DNA of 64,000 bases from DATIJP01 sp964569185. GTDB lineage: Bacteria; Chlamydiota; Chlamydiia; Chlamydiales; Rhabdochlamydiaceae. Where the stretch lies: assembly GCA_964569185.1 (NCBI GenBank), contig CAZMTP010000002.1, positions 1 through 64,000 on the forward strand, written 5' to 3'. How positions within the stretch are numbered: the stretch's first letter is position 1; each line of letters opens with the position of its first letter. The notes under the pieces were generated by a model. It worked only from the letters and a program-made list of their open reading frames with translations, was not told where the DNA came from and searched no databases. Both the position numbers and the translations under genes were made by a program. This document shows positions 1 to 6,750 of the stretch, in pieces.

Positions 1-44
1 GCGGAACTTATGGGAAGATATGAGCTCCAAAAGAAACAAGTGAC

Positions 45-74
45 TTGACAACTAAATTATTCAGTCCTTACTTT
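45..74 (+). promoter_or_regulatory. possible sigma-70 promoter for the membrane-protein gene at 151
   Basis: A perfect -35 TTGACA lies at 45-50. A weak -10 (TTACTT at 68 or TACTTT at 69) follows at 17-18 bases. The -35 is convincing and the -10 is poor. A ribosome-binding site GGAGG lies near 141 before the ATG at 151. The rest of 1-150 shows no complete gene. Confidence 0.35.
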
Positions 75-150
75 CAGGGTTAGACAAGAACTCAACTTGC
101 ATGCATTTCTTTTGCAGGATTGAGTGAAACTTTAATCTTAGGAGGAAAGA

Positions 151-528
151 ATGGATACGGCAATGATGATGGCCAGAATATTTGGGCCGTTTTTGGCAAT
201 ATGGGGCCTCTGGATGCTTCTCTATGGGGACAATGTTGTCAAAATCATGACATCAATTAAGAATTCGCCAGCGGCGCTCTATTGTAATTCCATAATTACT
301 ATGTTCCTTGGAATTTACATGATCGCCAACTACAACATGTGGATGAGCAACATTTTCTTTTTTGTGACTCTCCTCGGTTGGGTGCTGTTCTTAAGAGGAT
401 TACTCGGACTTTTCATGCCACACCTAGTAGTTCGTTTACTCATGACCCACACTTCTTGGATGAAGACAATGGGAATTGTTCCTTTTGTTTGGGGTCTGAT
501 CCTTATTTGGGCTGGCTACTACATGTAA
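151..528 (+). CDS. small four-helix integral membrane protein, unknown function
   Basis: The 125-residue protein is almost entirely hydrophobic. About four membrane-spanning stretches are visible, near residues 9-25, 45-60, 66-90 and 105-124, joined by short loops. No enzyme motif or charged catalytic cluster can be seen. The start is well supported: an AGGAGG-like ribosome-binding site sits a few bases ahead of the ATG, although two further ATGs follow within six codons. It stands alone, with a weak promoter upstream and a clear hairpin terminator downstream, so it is probably a single-gene transcript. I do not recognise the family and infer only that it resides in the inner membrane. Confidence 0.75.
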   Translation: MDTAMMMARIFGPFLAIWGLWMLLYGDNVVKIMTSIKNSPAALYCNSIITMFLGIYMIANYNMWMSNIFFFVTLLGWVLFLRGLLGLFMPHLVVRLLMTHTSWMKTMGIVPFVWGLILIWAGYYM

Positions 529-541
529 TTTTCTTTAAGAT

Positions 542-580
542 TAGGGAAAGCGACAACGTTTGCTTTCCCTAGTCCTTTTT
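542..580 (+). terminator. intrinsic terminator after the small membrane-protein gene
   Basis: A perfect 10 bp stem (TAGGGAAAGC at 542-551 with its complement at 562-571) encloses a 10-base loop. A T run follows at 576-580. It lies 13 bases after the stop codon of the upstream gene. Confidence 0.8.
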
Positions 581-662
581 ATGTCAAATAAAATTTTTAA
601 TCATTGAATAGTTTTTCTCAAAAAAGTCATAATTGGCCCAACAAAAAACAAGGGGCTTCATT

Positions 663-1640
663 ATGACTACTCCTTCTTCAGCTGTACGAGTAGAATTATT
701 ATCTTGTCATTCCAATCATTTATTTAATTCTCCATGTTGTGAACATCTATCCACACTAAAAAAAGTGGCTCATCTATTTTTCCACGTTTTCACTCTTGGT
801 ATTCCTCTAGTCATCTACTATTTTGCTACTCACTACTTTGGAAGGGCCACTACTAAAAATCCTATAGATAAACCTTTTTCAGACAAAATAATTAGTACGG
901 TCGCAAGCCAGTCCCTATCTGCATCTGCAGTTGATGAAGGCTTGAAAAAAGAAACCATAGCCTTTGCAATGCAAATGTTAGAGAAACATCCTAAAATTGA
1001 AGCGTTTGAATTCCGTTGTGGATGGGGGGAACCTGTGCATCAACCTACGACTCCAATTATTGGCAAGTTGACCAGCCTCTATTTGCAGCAATTCGAGCGT
1101 TTTGAGATAGCTTTGAAAAAGACATACTCCGACTTAAACACAAGTAGGAACAATCCTTGGGATTCTAAAGAAACTAGAGAGATTGCAGATACCTGTATGA
1201 AATTAGGTTATGCAATTAGTGTGCTTACTCTAGAAGATCTTCAACCTTTTACTGACAAACTATTAAAAGACGCAGGGGACAAGAGAACGTTTGCTAAGGC
1301 TCTTACCCATCAAGATTCTTACCAGTACCGCACCTTTTATTATTGCACACGTATGTATCATATATGTAGAGGGGGCTTGATTTGGGACAAACCTTATAAA
1401 TATGCGGAAGCGGACTTAAATTACCCTCGGACTCTTTCTCAGGAGCATGTCCAACCTTTTTATGAAAAGGGAACTATCCAAAATTCTTGGAATAAACTCT
1501 ATAACGATTATTGTGATCGCATAGCGTCCTTTGTAGACAGAGAAGAATTGCGTCAAGCAGATAACCGCCACTTCACTTGGACAAAAAAAGATGTCGGAGT
1601 GACTACGTTCTGCAATACTCCTGATACATTACCGACCTAA
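663..1640 (+). CDS. hypothetical protein with one N-terminal membrane helix
   Basis: This encodes about 325 residues. The frame is open from a TTG at 633, but the ATG at 663 is preferred because AAGGGG precedes it at a good distance. One hydrophobic segment (about residues 36-57, rich in Phe, Leu and Ile) follows a short polar N-terminus; the remaining ~265 residues are soluble with mixed helix-forming character. This layout, a short cytosolic head, one membrane helix and a large soluble tail, is common among uncharacterised proteins of environmental chlamydiae. No catalytic motif or repeat was recognised. The start follows the terminator at 542-580 by about 80 bases, so it should have its own promoter, but I see no convincing one. 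Confidence 0.6.
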   Translation: MTTPSSAVRVELLSCHSNHLFNSPCCEHLSTLKKVAHLFFHVFTLGIPLVIYYFATHYFGRATTKNPIDKPFSDKIISTVASQSLSASAVDEGLKKETIAFAMQMLEKHPKIEAFEFRCGWGEPVHQPTTPIIGKLTSLYLQQFERFEIALKKTYSDLNTSRNNPWDSKETREIADTCMKLGYAISVLTLEDLQPFTDKLLKDAGDKRTFAKALTHQDSYQYRTFYYCTRMYHICRGGLIWDKPYKYAEADLNYPRTLSQEHVQPFYEKGTIQNSWNKLYNDYCDRIASFVDREELRQADNRHFTWTKKDVGVTTFCNTPDTLPT

Positions 1641-1670
1641 TTGCTAGAAGAAATTTAAGCTTTGTTTTAT

Positions 1671-1688
1671 CCTATAGCCAACTATAGG
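1671..1688 (+). promoter_or_regulatory. perfect palindrome just ahead of the MORN gene
   Basis: Two 7-base arms, CCTATAG at 1671-1677 and CTATAGG at 1682-1688, enclose four bases and end eight bases before the ATG at 1696. The hairpin would overlap the ribosome-binding region, so it could be an operator or a translation-control stem. The preceding gene ends at 1640. Confidence 0.4.
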
Positions 1689-1695
1689 TAAAGCG

Positions 1696-4278
1696 ATGAA
1701 GCATGCAATTAAATTTTTTCTTTTTCTCTTCTGCTGTAATTTTCTTTTTGCTGCAGATGATCATCAAAAAACTTTAAAACAGAGACAGCCTCATTGGCGG
1801 CCCAGAATTTTAGAAGTGTATCAGCATGGGCAACCGCAGCGGCTGATGTTCTTTGAGCAATTAAATGACCAGCCAGAAGTTCCTCTTAAACAGATCCAAT
1901 ATTATGAAGATGGCAAAATCTATAATGAAACAGATCTGATCCTCGTCGATGAATCCTCTGAAGGATTTAAGGTTTGGAATTCAACTACCGTTCCTCATGG
2001 ACCAAGCATCACCTTTTTCCCTAGTGGGCAGCCTGAGAAAGTTTCTTTTTACAATCGTGGACTATTGGAGGGAGAGGCCAAAGTTTTTTATGAGGGCGGG
2101 AAACTTAAAAATAGCGTGCATTTTGAGCAAGGACAGCGTCATGGGCCCTATATTGCCTATTTTCCGGAAGGCACTAAGGCAGAAGAGGCCACTTTTGACA
2201 AAGGTAAAATCATTAGAGAGCTGATCCGCTACTATCCCGATGAAAAACATTCCAGTTTGATCCCCTATGAAAATGGAGTGCCTCATGGCAAAGCGTTTGA
2301 GTGGTATGAAAGTGGAGCTTTGAAAAGTTCCCGCAATTTTTTCCAAGGACTGCTCCACTCAGATGGAAAAAATCCTGCAGTTGTTTTTTATGATGAGCAG
2401 CGCAATCTCATAGAAACCCAAGATTTTCATCAGGGACAGCCGATCAATACTCATTACAAATACTTTCCTGACGGCAAAACAAGCTATTCGATCAGTTATA
2501 AAGACGGCAAGAAAGAGGGAATGGAGCAATTTTTCTCAAAACAGGGCAAGGTCATTGGCGAAGGGAAATATAAAAATGGGCTCAAAGTGGGCAAGCACTG
2601 GAGAAATCATGAGAATGGAAAATTGGCGTTTGCCGCTGAATATGATGATCAAGGCAATCCTTTAAAGCCGACCGAAGAATATAGTGACGAGGGCCAAAAA
2701 CTGGTCGAGTACACCATCATCAATGATGCCAAAGACGGGGCTTATAAAGAGTGGTATCCTAGTGGACAACTCAAAATTGATTTCCATTACAAAAAGGGCG
2801 CTTTCGAAGGAGCACAAAGAGAATATTTTCCTTCAGGCACTCTAAAAATGCAGACTGCTTATAGCGATGAAGAGAAAGATGGCCTGTATGAAGAATGGTA
2901 TGAAAATGGAAAACCGGCCATGCATGTTGGGTTCAAAAAAGGAAAAAAAGAGGGCCCTGCGCTGAACTATTATGAAAATGGAGTGCTTCGCGTCAAAGAA
3001 TCCTATGCTAATGACCTGATTCATGATGATAAGGAAGATCGCTTTGAAAATGGTCTGGTGAAATTTAAAGGAAAATTCAAAGAGGGCAAAAAAGAAGACT
3101 GGCATCGCGAATATAATGATAAGGGACAGCTGCTCACCGAAGTTTTCTATGTAGAAGATTTGCCAGAGGGATTAGCGCGCCTTTTCCATGATAATGGCCA
3201 AGTCAAGGAGACGATCCAATTTTCCAAAGGAAAAAGAGAAGGAAAGAGTGAAGAATTTTATCCCAGTGGAAAATCGCGGCTAACCGCTTTTTATAAAGAT
3301 GACAAAGTGGAAGGCAAAGTGCAAGCTTGGTATGAAGATGGCACAGTCAGTTTTGTAAAAAATTATAAAGAGGGCCGTCCTTGCGGCGAGCACAAAGAGT
3401 ATTATCCGATCAATCCAGGGACTACACAACAAATTGCACGTGCTTTTATTTTCAACGAGCAAGGAGTATTAGAGGGAGAACAAAAAACCTATTTCCCTTC
3501 TGGCCAGCTCCAAACATTGATCCAATATAAAAATGGAATACTTCACGGCAAGAAAATGTTATTAGATGAAAAGGGCGATCCTTTGGAAGACGGTTTTTAT
3601 AATAATGGGAAATTGAATGGTCGCTTTTTTGAAAAGACCAAGGATGGAAAAGAGATTGTCTTCCATTACAAAGATGATCTGCGCGAGGGGTTGCATGAGA
3701 TGTACTATGCCCCGCACCAGTTTTTTGGCAAAGTAAAGGCTGTCGAAGTGCCATTTAAAAATAATGAAGCGGAAGGCGAAGCGACAGAATACAATGAAGC
3801 GGGCGCCAAAGTGAGTAGCACTTTCTTCCATAAAGGAAAAAAAGAGGGCACCTCCAAACTTTATAATGCTAATGGCACTCTTTTTATGACGCTGGAGTTT
3901 AAAAGCGATCAAAGAGAAGGTCCTGCAGTCCAATATTTCCCTAATGGCAAAGTGTTCAAAGAGGTCAACTTTATCAACGATCAAAAAGAGGGAGAAGAAA
4001 AGACCTACTTTGATAATGGAAAGTTGGCAGCAAAAAGTTTCTACAAAAATGGAAAGCAGCATGGGCTATATCAAGAGTGGAATGCACAAGGGATATTAGT
4101 CTTTGAAGGCGAATATAAAGAGGGGTTGCGCCACGGCAAATTTAATAAATACTACGATGATGGGCGGCCCAAACTTTTGCAGGCTTATTTTGACGATCAG
4201 CTTCATGGCACCAAGAAGTCCTACGATGCCAAAGGCACTCTCACCGAAACCCACTACAACATGGGCAAGAAAGTTTAG
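1696..4278 (+). CDS. secreted MORN_2-repeat protein (YwqK-like), very long
   Basis: The 860-residue protein starts with a clear signal peptide: a Lys-containing start, a Phe/Leu-rich core, and likely cleavage after the Ala pair near residue 19-20. The rest is an almost unbroken array of MORN_2-type repeats of about 20-25 residues. Each has a Tyr/Phe-x-x-Gly-Lys core, then Tyr-Lys-Asp/Asn-Gly-Lys-x-x-Gly; roughly thirty can be picked out. MORN_2 arrays form elongated beta-hairpin sheets and are frequent in Chlamydiota and Bacteroidota, where their partners are mostly unknown. No enzymatic domain is attached. The product is presumably periplasmic, outer-membrane or secreted. It is flanked upstream by a perfect palindrome and downstream by a repeat element, and is probably transcribed alone. 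Homologues are sometimes labelled antitoxins; nothing here supports that role. Confidence 0.85.
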   Translation: MKHAIKFFLFLFCCNFLFAADDHQKTLKQRQPHWRPRILEVYQHGQPQRLMFFEQLNDQPEVPLKQIQYYEDGKIYNETDLILVDESSEGFKVWNSTTVPHGPSITFFPSGQPEKVSFYNRGLLEGEAKVFYEGGKLKNSVHFEQGQRHGPYIAYFPEGTKAEEATFDKGKIIRELIRYYPDEKHSSLIPYENGVPHGKAFEWYESGALKSSRNFFQGLLHSDGKNPAVVFYDEQRNLIETQDFHQGQPINTHYKYFPDGKTSYSISYKDGKKEGMEQFFSKQGKVIGEGKYKNGLKVGKHWRNHENGKLAFAAEYDDQGNPLKPTEEYSDEGQKLVEYTIINDAKDGAYKEWYPSGQLKIDFHYKKGAFEGAQREYFPSGTLKMQTAYSDEEKDGLYEEWYENGKPAMHVGFKKGKKEGPALNYYENGVLRVKESYANDLIHDDKEDRFENGLVKFKGKFKEGKKEDWHREYNDKGQLLTEVFYVEDLPEGLARLFHDNGQVKETIQFSKGKREGKSEEFYPSGKSRLTAFYKDDKVEGKVQAWYEDGTVSFVKNYKEGRPCGEHKEYYPINPGTTQQIARAFIFNEQGVLEGEQKTYFPSGQLQTLIQYKNGILHGKKMLLDEKGDPLEDGFYNNGKLNGRFFEKTKDGKEIVFHYKDDLREGLHEMYYAPHQFFGKVKAVEVPFKNNEAEGEATEYNEAGAKVSSTFFHKGKKEGTSKLYNANGTLFMTLEFKSDQREGPAVQYFPNGKVFKEVNFINDQKEGEEKTYFDNGKLAAKSFYKNGKQHGLYQEWNAQGILVFEGEYKEGLRHGKFNKYYDDGRPKLLQAYFDDQLHGTKKSYDAKGTLTETHYNMGKKV

Positions 4279-4305
4279 GGAAAGATTTAAGGGAAGAAGA
4301 TTAAG

Positions 4306-4807
4306 AAAAAGGCGGAATAGACAGTCGGGGCACGTGACGTGCCCCCGCTGCCCTAAGGGAGATTCTTGCTGCGCCAAATTGTTCCTCCGTCATGGGTCCG
4401 TACATAGAGGTACTTGCAAAAGTCCAGTTTGGGCTAAAACGCGCCCTTTTTCCACAGATTTTGATTCTACGCAAATCGCCTACACTCTCTGGTGTATGTC
4501 AATTTGCGTAGAATCAAAATCTGGGAAAAAACCATCGCGTTTTATCTCCAAAGCGACTTTTGCAAGTACCTCATAGTACTGTCCCCATTCCTTCGGCTCA
4601 ATTTTGCTTTGCCATAATCGCCATTGGCTGCTCATGCGCTCACTTCCCACTCCTTCTAGTCGTGGGTCCCTTTTCGCGTCAATTCGCAGAACCAACTGGA
4701 AATCCAAAGCTAGGATTTTAACGTGCCCGTGAGCTTGCCCGTGCCCGAAAAATGGGCAGCGGGGGCAACGCAGTATGCCCCGACTGTCTTGTCTATTCTG
4801 CCTTTTT
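4306..4807. repeat. ~500 bp palindromic, MITE-like repeat element
   Basis: The element has imperfect terminal inverted repeats of about 50 bp, at 4306-4353 and 4754-4807. The outer part reads AAAAAGGCGGAATAGACAG then TCGGGGCA, and an inner block GCCCCCGCTGCCC recurs inverted. Inside is a second large inverted repeat: left arm about 4391-4476, right arm 4502-4590, including a perfect 22 bp pair at 4455-4476 and 4502-4523 around a 25-base loop. The outer sequence recurs as a compact hairpin at 47251-47313. A minus-strand frame of 75 codons (4480-4707) covers the right part but has no recognised domain. It fills the gap between the MORN gene and the response regulator and holds no supported gene. 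Confidence 0.8.
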
Positions 4808-4879
4808 TCTTTTATTTCCCTGTATTAAACCTGGGTTTTTTTTGGTGAAATAATTTTGTGGACATGGCTTAATGAGTGC

Positions 4880-5602
4880 ATGCACAGAAAAAGAATTTTA
4901 CTCATCGAAGATGAGGAGGATATCGCTTCTCTCATCAAACTTCAGGCCGAGGCACTTGGCTATAAGCTGCATGTTGAAGTAGATGGGGTGAACGGGTTCC
5001 ACGCTGTCGAGCGGGAGAAGCCTGATCTTGTGATCCTAGATCTGATGCTTCCAGGACAAAATGGACTGGATGTATGCAGAAAAATCAAAAGCCATCCCGA
5101 CCTGCGTAATATTCCTGTAGTTATTCTTACTGCAAAATCTGAAGAGATCGATATTGTCCTCGGACTGGAGCTCGGCGCCGATGATTATGTTGCTAAACCC
5201 TTTTCGCCTAAAGTGCTCTTCTCTCGTATCAAAGCGGTCTTGCGTCGCACAAAAGAGCCCGATAAAGCACCCAAACCATTGAAATTTGGCGAGTTCACTT
5301 TGGATGTGGACCGCTATCTATTAAAGAAAGGCGATTATATTGTTCCGATTACGCTTTCAGAGTTTGGAATTTTGCGACGGCTTATTGCTAATCGCGGCAA
5401 AGTCTTAACGCGCAACCAGCTTCTCGACGATATCCAAAATGAAGATGCCTTTATCGTAGATAGAAATATCGATGTTCATATTGCATCACTAAGAAAAAAA
5501 TTAGGACCCAGTTTCATCTGGATTGAGACAGTACGAGGAATCGGTTATAGATTTAAAGATGAGATGCCTTCCTCAAAAAAGAGTAAAGAAAAACTTACAT
5601 GA
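4880..5602 (+). CDS. OmpR/PhoB-family response regulator
   Basis: This is a 240-residue two-component transcription regulator. The receiver domain (about 4-120) shows the acidic pocket Glu10/Asp11, the phospho-acceptor Asp54 in a VILDLMLPG context, Thr84 and Lys106 in the AKPF motif. The winged-helix DNA-binding domain follows (about 135-232), ending in the typical ETVRGIGYRF signature. The longest frame begins at a TTG at 4856; the ATG at 4880 gives the usual N-terminus directly before beta-1. No kinase gene is adjacent. The only histidine kinase in the window is the PhoR-like protein at 47333-49120, and pairing them is inference. The stop overlaps the next gene's ATG by four bases, so the two are translationally coupled. 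Confidence 0.93.
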   Translation: MHRKRILLIEDEEDIASLIKLQAEALGYKLHVEVDGVNGFHAVEREKPDLVILDLMLPGQNGLDVCRKIKSHPDLRNIPVVILTAKSEEIDIVLGLELGADDYVAKPFSPKVLFSRIKAVLRRTKEPDKAPKPLKFGEFTLDVDRYLLKKGDYIVPITLSEFGILRRLIANRGKVLTRNQLLDDIQNEDAFIVDRNIDVHIASLRKKLGPSFIWIETVRGIGYRFKDEMPSSKKSKEKLT

Positions 5603-6660
5603 CAATTAACTCCGATACACTTCAATCTGCCGGGCAGGCTTACATTGACCCCAATATGGCCCACTTTGAAAAGCAGATCGATCAAGCCTGTCAAAAGAGT
5701 GTCGACCAGTTTAAAAAAATCCGCCGCTTCTATTTTAAATTTCATAGTGCTTTTTTTTTAGGTACGTTGCTAGAGCTCTTTGCCTTTGGCTTTGTGTTCC
5801 ACTATTTTCCAAAATCTTCCATATCAGCGCTCTTTATTTCTTTGATCTCCCTTACGATTTTTAGCCATTTTATTTTACTCTCCTATTTCCAGGTCAAAAA
5901 GCCGCAGCAATTTTCTCAACTAAAAGAAGACTTTTTGCAGCGTTGCAAAAAGATGATTTCATTTGATTTGGGAACTAGCGAATACCATTTTTCATTTTCC
6001 TTTGCCCTCCACCGCATAGTGTGCAAATTGGGAATTTCTGAAGCCTTAGAACAGAAATGGATGAAAAAATCTGAGATTCTTTCGCAACTGATTTTTAAGT
6101 GGAGGATCTGGACTGAGTGGAAAGATCTTTTAAAAATCAAAGAGCTTTTCCTTTCGTCTGCTATTGAAGAACATTTTGCCCTTATCAAATTAGAGCCCAC
6201 AGATTTAGAGGCGCATGCATCGCTAGCCAATATTTATCGCATTTTTTCCAAATTTTATGTGGACCCGCAGAAATTGGCCATGAATGAGCTTGTGACCTGG
6301 ATGCCGCGCCGTTTTTATTCTGAGGAGATGGAATTAAAATCCAAAGGTTTATTGGAAAGGGCGCTTCAAGAGCTATTAATTCTCAATGAATATGCTTCTA
6401 ATGATCCGTGGGTGCATGCGCAGCTTGCCACTGTGTACCAAGAATTGAAACTGCCAGACAAAGAAATCTATGAATATGAGAAGATATTGGAGATTTCTCC
6501 TGAAGAAAAAGAGGTGGTTTTTAGACTTGGGGTGTGCTATTTCCAGCAAGGAGAAAACGCCAAGGGGCTTCGCATGTATGAACGTTTAAAGAAAGTTGCC
6601 CCTTCCAGGGCCCCTGATCTTATCGCCTACTACGACGCCTACAATCATCAAAAAGATTAA
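5599..6660 (+). CDS. TPR protein with two membrane helices
   Basis: The 353-residue protein has a short cytosolic N-terminus, then two hydrophobic segments (about residues 51-70 and 77-98) that form a helical hairpin in the membrane. The C-terminal half carries helix-turn-helix repeats of TPR type. The clearest is at about 265-335, where Ala, Tyr and Pro fall at consensus spacing, including a DPWVHAQLATVYQEL-like unit. The ATG overlaps the response-regulator stop (ATGA), which suggests co-translation and a shared pathway. I do not recognise a named family. TPRs normally scaffold protein complexes, so a membrane-anchored adaptor working with the secreted TPR and VWA proteins downstream is a reasonable inference. 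Confidence 0.75.
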   Translation: MTINSDTLQSAGQAYIDPNMAHFEKQIDQACQKSVDQFKKIRRFYFKFHSAFFLGTLLELFAFGFVFHYFPKSSISALFISLISLTIFSHFILLSYFQVKKPQQFSQLKEDFLQRCKKMISFDLGTSEYHFSFSFALHRIVCKLGISEALEQKWMKKSEILSQLIFKWRIWTEWKDLLKIKELFLSSAIEEHFALIKLEPTDLEAHASLANIYRIFSKFYVDPQKLAMNELVTWMPRRFYSEEMELKSKGLLERALQELLILNEYASNDPWVHAQLATVYQELKLPDKEIYEYEKILEISPEEKEVVFRLGVCYFQQGENAKGLRMYERLKKVAPSRAPDLIAYYDAYNHQKD

Positions 6661-6716
6661 ACAAAAGATTTAAATTATTAAAAAAATTCCTAAGTCGCGC
6701 TAAAATGTTTTCCTTG

Positions 6717-6722
6717 TATAAT
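6717..6722 (+). promoter_or_regulatory. -10 box TATAAT ahead of the secreted TPR gene
   Basis: A perfect TATAAT lies 24 bases before the GGAGGAG ribosome-binding site; the -35 region is poor. If real, transcription would begin near 6729. That rules out the upstream ATG at 6721 and favours the start at 6751. Confidence 0.4.
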
Positions 6723-6750
6723 GCAAATATTTGTTTCATTGGAGGAGATG

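Noticed and set aside
1..48. Open frames running in from the left edge (stops at 41-43 and 46-48)
   Set aside because: Only 14-15 codons are visible and two frames are equally open; a gene end is possible but cannot be assigned.
4103..4576. 157-codon plus-strand frame across the MORN gene end and the repeat element
   Set aside because: It starts inside the MORN gene in another frame and ends in palindromic repeat sequence; composition is not protein-like.
4856..4879. TTG start for the response regulator
   Set aside because: It adds eight non-conserved residues; the ATG at 4880 gives the family N-terminus.
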